From: Zoogloeaceae bacterium
GTDB taxonomy: Bacteria; Pseudomonadota; Gammaproteobacteria; Burkholderiales; Rhodocyclaceae
DNA length: 5,722 bases
Direction of reading: 5' to 3'
NCBI GenBank assembly: GCA_031290955.1
Contig: JAISLJ010000130.1
Span: 1 to 5,722, forward strand
The position numbers were made by a program, and so were the translations under genes. Below are positions 1 through 5,722 of this stretch, in pieces. The notes under the pieces were generated by a model, which was given only the letters and a program-made list of their open reading frames with translations, was not told where the DNA came from and did no database searches. Each line of letters opens with the position of its first letter. Position 1 is the first letter of the stretch.

Positions 1-378
1 AACGACAGGAATTCCCTGCGCGGCGATCTGGAAGCGGTGGCGCAGCTTTTGACCGAAACCATACAGACGCATGTCGATCTTGCCGGGATCGAGATCGTCG
101 AGGCGAAGATCGCGCACCTCGCCTACGCGCCGGAGATTGCCAATGCCATGTTGCGGCGGCAACAGGCCGCAGCGGTGGTGGCTGCTCGCGCCCTGATCGT
201 GAAAGGGGCGGTGAGCATGGTGCAACTGGCGCTCTCCAGCCTGGAACTCAAGAAAATCGTGCAACTGGACGAGGCCGACAAGATCCAGCTTGTTACGAAC
301 CTGATGACCGTCCTGGTCTCCGAGAGCGAAACCCAGCCTGTGCTCTCGATGACAAAGGGACAATTGTCTTCCTCATGA
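1..378 (+). CDS. SPFH/Band 7 family protein, C-terminal part (5' truncated by window edge)
   Basis: The reading frame is open from the first base, so this is the last 125 residues of a longer protein; the GTG at 37 is an internal codon, not a likely start. The visible part carries the conserved tail of one SPFH (stomatin/prohibitin/flotillin/HflK-C) subgroup: a stretch reading ETIQTHVDLAGIEIVEAKI, then the hallmark HLAYAPEIANAMLRRQQA, an alanine-rich helix (AAAVVAARALIVKGAV), and the segment LDEADKIQLVTNLMTVLVSE. Family members normally have an N-terminal membrane anchor followed by the Band 7 domain, both outside the window, and form oligomers that organise the cytoplasmic membrane; the exact role of this subgroup is unsettled. 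The gene ends in TGA 160 bases before the stop of the convergent yhdP gene. In other genomes I recall a small Arc-type DNA-binding gene following this SPFH type, and none is seen here. Family call is firm; specific function is not assignable. Confidence 0.86.
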   Translation, partial: NDRNSLRGDLEAVAQLLTETIQTHVDLAGIEIVEAKIAHLAYAPEIANAMLRRQQAAAVVAARALIVKGAVSMVQLALSSLELKKIVQLDEADKIQLVTNLMTVLVSESETQPVLSMTKGQLSSS

Positions 379-434
379 AATCCTGCGGACAGCGCGAGCT
401 ACCCAGCGGTCCGTAATCTAGGTATCAAGACCCG

Positions 435-477
435 CCTGATCATAAACCGGCAAGAATCGAATTCTATCAGGTTTTTT
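435..477 (+). terminator. Candidate intrinsic terminator of the SPFH gene
   Basis: An outer stem CCTGAT (435-440) pairs with ATCAGG (466-471), and an inner stem AGAAT (453-457) pairs with ATTCT (461-465) around a CGA loop. The two stems are continuous on the 3' side, leaving a 12-base bulge on the 5' side. Six T residues follow immediately (472-477). The site lies 57 bases after the SPFH stop and between convergent genes, where a terminator is expected. The inner stem is AT-rich and the bulge weakens the structure, so this is a moderate call. On the minus strand the same hairpin is not followed by a T-run, so it would not be a standard intrinsic terminator for yhdP. Confidence 0.4.
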
Positions 478-537
478 GGCTTTAGCAGGAGTCTATCCCG
501 GAGCGCCGTCTGCCAAGACCCCGTCCGCAGGGATGCC

Positions 538-3500
538 TCACGGGATGTTGGATGGCGGGATGCTGCCGGGGAAGGCGTTGGTGATGCCCAGTTTCTCGAT
601 TTCTGGGTTCTCCCATTTGCCCGTGACCCGGTAACGCAGCCGGAATACCTTGTTGAGCGGATTCTGCAAAAGATTCTGGGCAATATAGGTCGCCGCACCG
701 ACCACCGGATTCACGGCAATGGCCACGCCCACCGCCGTGACGCTGCCCATCTCCGGGCGCACCGTGACGCGCAAATCCTGCGTTTCGCTCTTCATGTCCG
801 CGCTGCCCTGCATGAGGATCTCCCCCACCGGCCCCTTGATGACAAGATCGCCCTCGGTGCGAATGACGCCATCGGCAAGCGAAAGACGCGCCGTAATGCT
901 GTCGTAGGCCATGCCGTCACCAAAGATGTCGTGAAAATCAAACGCCAGCCGCCGGGTAAGGGATTGCAGCGACAGGAGGCCCAGGAGCTTCCCCACGCCC
1001 GGCTCCACCTTCGAGAATTGCCCCTTGGCCGCCTCCAGCCGCAGGCTGCCGCCCAGCGTGGCAGTGTCAAGCGCCGTTGGCGCGCCGCGCCAGTCCAGCT
1101 TGCCTTCCAGACGCGCCGTGCCGCCCTGGAGAACGTCCGGATAACCCATCCGCGTCAGGAGATTGCCGGAACGCTCCGTGGCAAGCGTGAATTCCAGACT
1201 GGTGCGGTCTTCCCCGTCCGCCTCCCAGATCCCGCTGCCGGTGAACTGCCCATCCGGATTCTCGATGCGCACCCGACGCAGGTTCCAGCGCCGCCCGGCA
1301 TTGTCGGCCATGAGTTCAAGCTGGCCAAAGGCGCGTCGCCCAACACTGAAATCCTCCACGCGAATATCCATCCCCGGCAAATGTCCTGATTGTCCTGCGG
1401 GTCCTGCGGACGGCAATTGCCCTGCGGGCGGCGCTTGTTCCGCAGGCGGCATTGCCTGGGGCGTCAGGTGGAGTCGCTGGAAGCGCGCCGTAATTCGTCC
1501 GGGATCGTCGCGGTTGTCCGGCGTTTCCTCCGGGACTTCCCAGACGAGTTCGCCAACGGCATCGTCCGCAGCAACATCCACGCGCCAGCGCCGTCCTTCC
1601 TCCTGGCCCTTGCCGGGGAACAAGCCCAGTCGCGCATCCTTGAATTCCCGTCCGAGCAAGGTGAGCGTGTTCGCGTCGATCCGGATACGGCGGAGCGGCA
1701 GACCGGGCGGCGGATCGGCGGGCGTTGTAGCAGTGGTAGTGGCGGATGCGGCGGCTTCGGGAAAGAGCGGGGTTTCCTGGAGGAAATTCCGCCAGAGATC
1801 CAGATCGAGCCGCTCCTGGGTGATGAGAACATCTACGCCTGCGGCGGGTGGCTCGGTGATTTTCTGGCCAATGCCGATCATGCCGCGCTCGACAACGAAA
1901 TCCTTCCCCTGGCGGCGACGTTCCAGCCGAGCTTCCAGACGATTCCCCAGGCGCGCGCCGACTGCCTCGCGCAGGATTTCGTCGCGGTTTTCCAGTGTGC
2001 TTTTCTCAAGAAGCAGGGGCAGGCGTTCCGTGGCGCTCTTGCCGAACGGTGCGGGAAGCGTTGCGGAGACACCGGCAAGATCGGACGTAATCACGAAATC
2101 CGCGCTCTTGCGCACCCGGATTTCCGCCTGCCAATCCGTGCTGCCGTTGATGCGCGCCAGCAGCGGCAGGTTGAAGTGGGCGCGCAACGCTTCCGCCGTC
2201 AGGCCGCCGTTCGCCCGGATCGTCACCGCGCCCGCTTCGGATTGGGCGTCCAGGTGCATGGGCGCGCCCAGGAACTGCCCGCGCAGGCCGCGAATGGCAA
2301 GCGCGCGCTCGCTGAAGTCGATCCTTCCCGCCACGCCGCTTGCCGGGGGCAGGCCGGAAATGAAGAAGAGACGATTGCCTTCGAGATGGTAGCGGCCTGC
2401 CACCCGGGTCTGTTCAAGGTGGGCGAGCGGAATGTCAAGGTCCAGTTCCAGCCGCCCTTCCCCTTCGGCGCGCATGCCCTCCGTAAAATGATTGATGCTC
2501 GCGGCCACCGGGCTTTGGGCGATGAAGGCGAGGAATTCCGCGCTGGGGCCGGAAACCTGGCCGCGCACCAGCAAGGTGTGTTCCTTGACGGCAAGATCGG
2601 GAATCTCGACCGTGGTCTTCCCCACTTCCGCGCCCAGAATGCGTCCCTTGCTCGCCTCGATGCGCATGCCGACGCCAAAGCCAAGCTCCGCCTCAATGCC
2701 TTCGATCACCGGCCAGCCCGGGCCGTAATGGAGAGTGACATCATGCGCCGCAACCGTGATCCGGAACGCGCCCGTGCGTGGGTCCCGGAAAGGAAAATCG
2801 GCAAGATCGCCCTTGAGCGTGAGCTTTGCTGTGCCCGTCCCGGCAAGCAATCCCTGCCGCAACCAGGCGGGAACGTTGGGATGCAAGACCTTGGGCATGT
2901 AGCGCCAAACGCTGGTGGCCTCAGCACGGGAAAGGCTGCCGGAAAGATCAATGCGCCCCGGTCCTGGCCTCGACCCTGTGGTGGTGGGCTGGTAGCTGCC
3001 GGAGAGTGTGCCGTCGGCATGCGGACTCCAGAAACGCAGCGTCTCGATGCGGATGTCGAGCGCATCGAGCGCCTCCTGCCCGGCATCCTTTCCGCCCGGC
3101 GGCGTCCAGCGAATCTTGCCTTCCAGGCGGGTGAAAGGCGTTTCCGGCTCGGCGAACACGGCAGGGAGTGAAAGCGCGGCATTCGTGCTCGCCAGGGTCA
3201 GTGTGCCGCCGCGCTCGGCAGCGGCGATTTCGCCGGAAAGGCCGGAAGCGCCGGGGATGTGCCCATGCGCCGCCCAGGTGAGGCGCTCGAAACGCGCCGC
3301 CAGCGCGTATTTTTTCCACGCGCCGCCGGAACGTTCCCCGCTTGCCTTGAAGGCATGCAGACGACCTTCCGGCTGATGGCGCGCCAGATGCGCCTGCGTT
3401 TCGGCATTGAGCGGCAGATAGGCGGCCAGCCCGGCAAGCGCCTTGAGATCAAGCTGGTTGATGGTGAGGCTGCCGCGCCCTTCTTGTTCCAGCGCCTCCG

Positions 3501-4563
3501 GCGAACCGCGCCATTCGGCGACAAGATCGGTAGGCGCAACCTCGTCGCCCGTCCGGGTCTTCAGCGCCAGACCTTCCGTGGCAAGCTGGATCCGGTCGGC
3601 GGTGCGCAAGAAACGCGCCCGGCCCGCCAGTCTTGTCAATTCCAGTTCCGGCAGGTTTTCCGCCAGACGCAGGCGCACGTTCTCCAGAGTGAGATCGGCG
3701 GTTGCGCTCCAGCCGCCGTTGTCGCGGGCAAGCCAAAGCCGCAGGCCGCCCTCGCCCTGCGGCACCGCAACCGGGTAATCAATCCAGGAACGCCAGACGG
3801 CAAGATCGGTCTGCTCCAGTTGCAGGTAGCCTTTTCCCTGCCAGTGGGCAAACGGATTGTCCCCCGCCCCGACCGTGCCCGACCAGTCGCCGCGCACATC
3901 AAGGCGCGCCGCGTGGCGCGTGGGCGGCAGGGCCGAAAGGCCGAAGCGATGGCGCTTCCCCCGGTTCTGCAATTCAAATTGCACATCTTCGAGGACGAGG
4001 GGCGGCGCGCCGCGTAATTCGTCCTCCCAGGCGAGCGTGGCATCCAGGATGCGAATGCGGGCTTGCGCGAAAAGCCAATCCAGGCCCGCGTTGCCGCCTT
4101 CCGCCTGCCCGGAAGGCGCAAGGGGAATGCCCGCCACGAAGAGCTTGCCCGCCGGGTCCCGACGCACCTGCAAGACCGGACGCTCCAGCACGAGGAGGGC
4201 AAAGCGGGGCTTTCCGCGCCACAGGGAATGGAGGGAATGCCAGGAGAGGACGCCTTCCACCTTCCCCAGCCGCAGGGCGGGCACGCCCTTCTGGTCGAGG
4301 ATGCGCAGGTCTTCAAGGGCAAGCGCCGGATTGAGTCCCCGCCAGTGCCCGGAGAGAGTGCCGATGCGCACAGGCAAACCCAGCGCCTCCCCCGCCGCCG
4401 CCTCGATTTCCGCCTTGTACTGATGAATGCCCGGCAGCACGATGTAACGTAACAGCAGCACGAATGCGACGAAGGCCAGATAAAGGGCAAACACGCCCCA
4501 GCCCAAGGCCCGCCAGATCCTGTGCGTTTTTTTCGGGGAGGGCGCGGGAACGGGAATCGGCAT
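538..4563 (-). CDS. yhdP: YhdP family AsmA-like envelope protein (phospholipid transport)
   Basis: Encodes 1341 residues, slightly longer than the E. coli protein of about 1270. A short basic N-terminus is followed by one membrane helix (about residues 19-43), placing the rest in the periplasm. Family signatures appear in order: the AsmA-like start with GLPVRIGTLSGHWRGLNP (about 62-79) and LERPVLQVRRDPAGKLFVAG (about 126-145); the DUF3971 core with WRYMPKVLHPNVPAWL and DFPFRDPRTGAFRI (about 550-626); the C-terminal AsmA-like part with GQFSKVEPGVGKLLGLLSLQ (from about 1181); and the closing EMGSVTAVGVAIAVNPVVGA (1271-1290) and YRVTGKWENPEIEKLG. YhdP, TamB and YdbH are known in E. coli as partly redundant, bridge-like proteins carrying phospholipids from inner to outer membrane. 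Low-complexity Ala/Thr/Pro (about 934-954) and Pro/Ala/Gly/Gln (about 1036-1060) segments look like linkers. ATG at 4563 is the first start after in-frame stops at 4633-4638; no clear Shine-Dalgarno is visible. The downstream neighbour is a convergent SPFH gene, so yhdP ends its transcription unit here. Confidence 0.95.
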   Translation of the reverse strand: MPIPVPAPSPKKTHRIWRALGWGVFALYLAFVAFVLLLRYIVLPGIHQYKAEIEAAAGEALGLPVRIGTLSGHWRGLNPALALEDLRILDQKGVPALRLGKVEGVLSWHSLHSLWRGKPRFALLVLERPVLQVRRDPAGKLFVAGIPLAPSGQAEGGNAGLDWLFAQARIRILDATLAWEDELRGAPPLVLEDVQFELQNRGKRHRFGLSALPPTRHAARLDVRGDWSGTVGAGDNPFAHWQGKGYLQLEQTDLAVWRSWIDYPVAVPQGEGGLRLWLARDNGGWSATADLTLENVRLRLAENLPELELTRLAGRARFLRTADRIQLATEGLALKTRTGDEVAPTDLVAEWRGSPEALEQEGRGSLTINQLDLKALAGLAAYLPLNAETQAHLARHQPEGRLHAFKASGERSGGAWKKYALAARFERLTWAAHGHIPGASGLSGEIAAAERGGTLTLASTNAALSLPAVFAEPETPFTRLEGKIRWTPPGGKDAGQEALDALDIRIETLRFWSPHADGTLSGSYQPTTTGSRPGPGRIDLSGSLSRAEATSVWRYMPKVLHPNVPAWLRQGLLAGTGTAKLTLKGDLADFPFRDPRTGAFRITVAAHDVTLHYGPGWPVIEGIEAELGFGVGMRIEASKGRILGAEVGKTTVEIPDLAVKEHTLLVRGQVSGPSAEFLAFIAQSPVAASINHFTEGMRAEGEGRLELDLDIPLAHLEQTRVAGRYHLEGNRLFFISGLPPASGVAGRIDFSERALAIRGLRGQFLGAPMHLDAQSEAGAVTIRANGGLTAEALRAHFNLPLLARINGSTDWQAEIRVRKSADFVITSDLAGVSATLPAPFGKSATERLPLLLEKSTLENRDEILREAVGARLGNRLEARLERRRQGKDFVVERGMIGIGQKITEPPAAGVDVLITQERLDLDLWRNFLQETPLFPEAAASATTTATTPADPPPGLPLRRIRIDANTLTLLGREFKDARLGLFPGKGQEEGRRWRVDVAADDAVGELVWEVPEETPDNRDDPGRITARFQRLHLTPQAMPPAEQAPPAGQLPSAGPAGQSGHLPGMDIRVEDFSVGRRAFGQLELMADNAGRRWNLRRVRIENPDGQFTGSGIWEADGEDRTSLEFTLATERSGNLLTRMGYPDVLQGGTARLEGKLDWRGAPTALDTATLGGSLRLEAAKGQFSKVEPGVGKLLGLLSLQSLTRRLAFDFHDIFGDGMAYDSITARLSLADGVIRTEGDLVIKGPVGEILMQGSADMKSETQDLRVTVRPEMGSVTAVGVAIAVNPVVGAATYIAQNLLQNPLNKVFRLRYRVTGKWENPEIEKLGITNAFPGSIPPSNIP

Positions 4564-4719
4564 ATCCGGGCAAAGAGGCGCGCTGCGCCCAAGAGAGGAA
4601 AAGAAAACGCCACTAGGCGCGAAGAGGGCATTCTATCACCAGCCCAATCCCGCAGAAGGGACTTGTGGGCGGGGGTCTTGCAGACGGCAATGTGGACGGC
4701 GATGCTGCGGATGGCGTTT

Positions 4720-4863
4720 TAACAGGCCGCCCAAAAACTATACAGGAGCATATCGCACGGCATAATGCCGAACGCAACACATTGTTTGTAAAGAATTTAT
4801 GAGATGCCATATGAAATAAACGTGACAAATGAATGGTTTTCGTGGTTTTTGGGCAGCCTGTTA
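4720..4863. mobile_element. MITE-like 144-bp element with 21-bp terminal inverted repeats
   Basis: Left arm 4720-4740 starts TAACAGGCCGCCCAAAAAC; right arm 4843-4863 ends GTTTTTGGGCAGCCTGTTA. They are reverse complements except for one G/A difference at 4728/4855 and one further mismatch near the inner end (4739/4844). The 102-base interior is about 38% G+C by hand count, far below the flanking coding DNA, and has no credible gene. Both outer edges carry TA (4720-4721 and 4862-4863), compatible with a TA target duplication as made by IS630/Tc1-mariner-type transposases, although TA is itself part of the palindrome and so is not proof. The element sits between the zinc ribbon gene (stop at 4884) and yhdP (start at 4563). 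The remainder of this 320-base gap, 4564-4719, is GC-rich and shows nothing I can assign. An alternative reading is a large regulatory inverted repeat, but arm length, AT-rich core and total size fit a non-autonomous element better. Confidence 0.55.
4762..4792 (-). promoter_or_regulatory. Weak sigma70-like promoter candidate pointing at yhdP
   Basis: On the minus strand, TTTACA (4787-4792, five of six to the -35 consensus) is followed after 19 bases by CATTAT (4762-4767, four of six to the -10). The spacer is longer than ideal. A second possible -10, TATAGT (4737-4742, five of six), lies at the inner edge of the left inverted repeat but has no good -35 partner. Both are inside the AT-rich MITE-like block and would read towards yhdP, leaving a leader of roughly 170 to 190 bases. 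The AT-rich background makes chance matches likely, so confidence is low. Confidence 0.2.
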
Positions 4864-4883
4864 GGTGTTCCGTTCCGTCCGAT

Positions 4884-5450
4884 TCAATCCTGATTCGCGC
4901 CGATGGCGCATTCGGGTACGCTGTTCCAGCGGTTGTTGCAATATTTCCAGCGCACACGTTCCAGGCAGAAAAAACCGTTGTTGCACTGGGTTAGTTCTTC
5001 GCGCATCCTGCTGAGCCACTCCGCAGTGACGGCGGAATGGAGCGGACTGGCTGGTTGCTGTGTCGGGATCGCCTCTTCCGCCGCCACTTCTTCCTCTTCC
5101 TCTTTCTCATCCTCAATGAAGGTGATGGTTCCCACCTGCGGTGGGATGGGTTTGGCTTCCGCCTTCGGTTCGGGCGCAACAGTGGGCACGGGGGCTTGCA
5201 TCTGCTCGGGTTCGTCGGGCAGGACGATCTGGCGTCTCGGCGGCTCCTGCCGTACTGCCCACGCAAGCCCCTGGAGCGCCGCAAAGACGGCAATGGAACC
5301 GATTACGAGCGTGAGCCAGGGAAAGCGGGCACGGCGCGGCGCGGGTGTTTCCTCGACACTGGGGGCGTCCGGCGCGATCTTCGCGCCGCATTGCGGACAG
5401 AAAAGCGGCGTCGTTTCCCCAAGATCGGCGTGGCAGGATGTGCATTGCAT
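4884..5450 (-). CDS. Zinc-ribbon, single-pass membrane protein with C-terminal four-cysteine domain
   Basis: 188 residues, function unknown. Residues 3-21 form a classic zinc ribbon with two CxxC knuckles (CTSC at 3-6, CPQC at 18-21). A basic patch RRAR (39-42) precedes one membrane helix (about 43-67). By the positive-inside rule the zinc ribbon should face the cytoplasm and the rest the periplasm. Next come a Pro/Glu/Ala-rich linker (68-108), a strongly acidic run (EDEKEEEEE, 113-121) and a C-terminal module with cysteines at 156, 162, 171 and 181 (C-x5-C-x8-C-x9-C, including RVRWKYCNNRW and VPEC). I associate this terminal pattern with uncharacterised betaproteobacterial zinc-ribbon proteins; that is recall, not a search. 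The four cysteines could form two disulfides in the periplasm (inference). ATG at 5450 is the first start after an in-frame TAA about 60 bases upstream; no clear Shine-Dalgarno lies just before it. The gene reads towards yhdP but a 320-base gap with a MITE-like block intervenes. Confidence 0.85.
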   Translation of the reverse strand: MQCTSCHADLGETTPLFCPQCGAKIAPDAPSVEETPAPRRARFPWLTLVIGSIAVFAALQGLAWAVRQEPPRRQIVLPDEPEQMQAPVPTVAPEPKAEAKPIPPQVGTITFIEDEKEEEEEVAAEEAIPTQQPASPLHSAVTAEWLSRMREELTQCNNGFFCLERVRWKYCNNRWNSVPECAIGANQD

Positions 5451-5479
5451 GGCGATGGCCCAGAACGATAATCCCGCGC

Positions 5480-5485
5480 ATTATG
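5480..5485 (-). promoter_or_regulatory. Possible -10 box for the zinc ribbon gene
   Basis: On the minus strand CATAAT (five of six to TATAAT) occurs about 30 bases upstream of the ATG at 5450. The best -35 at 17-18 bases spacing is only TTTCCC/TTCCCG, which is poor. A purine-rich GAAGGAG lies between the two boxes, too far from the start codon to serve as its ribosome site. The position is plausible for a short-leader promoter, but the match is weak. Confidence 0.2.
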
Positions 5486-5625
5486 CCAAAAATGCGCTCC
5501 TTCGGGAAAATCTTGCGCAGATGATTTTGCGGTTTCGGCGGCGGAAGGGAAAAGCAAGCGACAGCGCGGAAGAAAAACGCCCCCCTTCTCCTGCCCTTTG
5601 TGCACCTGTTACGAGCTTTTGAATC

Positions 5626-5659
5626 TGTCCGCTTTCATGATTTTCAAATTGTCCGCTTT
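5626..5659. repeat. Two TGTCCGCTTT direct repeats, 24 bp apart (possible IS terminus)
   Basis: TGTCCGCTTT occurs at 5626-5635 and again at 5650-5659, exactly 24 bases start to start. Similarity extends beyond the core: the two 24-base units agree at about 18 positions when aligned by hand. The inverse hexamer GCGGAC closes the window at 5717-5722. Multiple short direct repeats starting TGT and spaced about two helical turns apart are typical of transposase-binding ends in IS21-like and related DDE elements. No transposase is visible because the window stops here, so the element class is a guess. The tract 5451-5625 to its left contains no gene that I can support. Confidence 0.4.
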
Positions 5660-5664
5660 TTTGT

Positions 5665-5715
5665 GCCGTATGCCAATTGCCGGAGGGCGTAGCCCGTAGG
5701 CAATTGGCATGCGGC
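5665..5715. repeat. Nested palindrome, REP-like, at right edge
   Basis: GCCGTATGCCAATTGCC (5665-5681) is the reverse complement of GGCAATTGGCATGCGGC (5699-5715) with a single difference that would be a G-U wobble in RNA. The 17-base loop contains a second small hairpin, GGGC-GTA-GCCC (5685-5695), preceded by GGAG (5682-5685, sharing its last G with the stem) and followed by GTAG (5696-5699). GGAG or GTAG tetranucleotides beside a short GC hairpin are the described hallmark of REP elements mobilised by RAYT transposases (established knowledge). Whether this is a dispersed REP, part of an IS end, or a terminator-type hairpin cannot be decided from one copy. No T-run follows on the plus strand; on the minus strand A-rich sequence follows, so intrinsic termination is unlikely. 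Confidence 0.6.
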
Positions 5716-5722
5716 GGCGGAC

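Noticed and set aside
1390..3171. A 593-codon open frame on the plus strand, opposite yhdP, plus a 409-codon one at 1163-2392.
   Set aside because: Both lie wholly antisense to a clearly homologous yhdP coding frame; long antisense frames are common in GC-rich genes, and the translations show Arg/Ala-rich composition with no recognisable domain.
3636..4631. A 331-codon minus-strand frame overlapping the start of yhdP, beginning at 4631.
   Set aside because: It is out of frame with yhdP over the conserved N-terminal signature, and is Arg/Ser/Pro-rich with no domain; a frame shadow.
4758..4770. Palindrome CGGCATAATGCCG inside the MITE-like block, considered as an operator or small hairpin.
   Set aside because: A 6-bp arm with a one-base centre is short and can arise by chance; no second copy or neighbouring regulator supports an operator.
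4613..4957. A 114-codon minus-strand frame running through the MITE-like block.
   Set aside because: It overlaps the end of the zinc ribbon gene, crosses both inverted repeats and has no family features or ribosome site.
5113..5481. A 122-codon minus-strand frame starting 31 bases before the zinc ribbon gene, with GAAGGAG 15 bases upstream of its ATG.
   Set aside because: The spacing is too long for a good ribosome site, and the translation is a shifted version of the zinc ribbon gene without any domain.
4903..5622. A 239-codon plus-strand frame opposite the zinc ribbon gene.
   Set aside because: Antisense to a gene with clear zinc ribbon and membrane features; its Ser/Gly-rich translation mirrors the acidic and cysteine codons of the opposite strand.
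5609..5722. A minus-strand frame open to the window edge, ending with a 33-residue peptide MPIAYGLRPPAIGIRHKK... after an ATG at 5710.
   Set aside because: It is built entirely from the palindrome and the direct repeats, so the reading is more likely an accident of repeat DNA; a true C-terminus of a gene to the right cannot be fully excluded.

Overview
The window looks like a stretch of GC-rich proteobacterial chromosome. It most resembles a betaproteobacterium of the Rhodocyclales/Nitrosomonadales type. The grounds are a long YhdP-type AsmA-like protein with the betaproteobacterial N-terminal signature, and a zinc-ribbon membrane protein whose C-terminal four-cysteine pattern I associate with that class. 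The taxonomic placement is inference from protein style, not a search result.

Layout: (1) positions 1-378, plus strand, hold the 3' end of an SPFH/Band 7 (prohibitin-like) gene whose start lies left of the window. (2) Positions 379-537 are a short convergent intergenic region with a bulged hairpin followed by six T residues, a candidate plus-strand terminator. (3) Positions 538-4563, minus strand, are one very long gene for a YhdP family envelope protein; it fills about 70% of the window. The many other long open frames across it are out-of-frame or antisense shadows in GC-rich DNA. (4) Positions 4564-4883 are an intergenic region containing a 144-bp AT-rich block bounded by near-perfect 21-bp inverted repeats with TA at both edges, which looks like a miniature inverted-repeat element (MITE). 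(5) Positions 4884-5450, minus strand, encode a 188-residue protein with an N-terminal zinc ribbon, one membrane helix, an acidic linker and a C-terminal four-cysteine domain. (6) Positions 5451-5722 hold no convincing gene but carry two 10-bp direct repeats spaced 24 bp apart and a large nested palindrome at the right edge. These look like a mobile-element end and/or a REP-like element.

Functionally, the three genes are all membrane-associated: an SPFH membrane-organising protein, an AsmA-like lipid-transport protein spanning the periplasm, and a membrane-tethered zinc ribbon protein. The two minus-strand genes point the same way but are separated by 320 bp including the MITE-like block, so simple co-transcription is doubtful. 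I see no defence system, CRISPR array, tRNA or rRNA. The non-routine content is in the repeats: the MITE-like element upstream of yhdP and the palindrome plus direct repeats at the right end.
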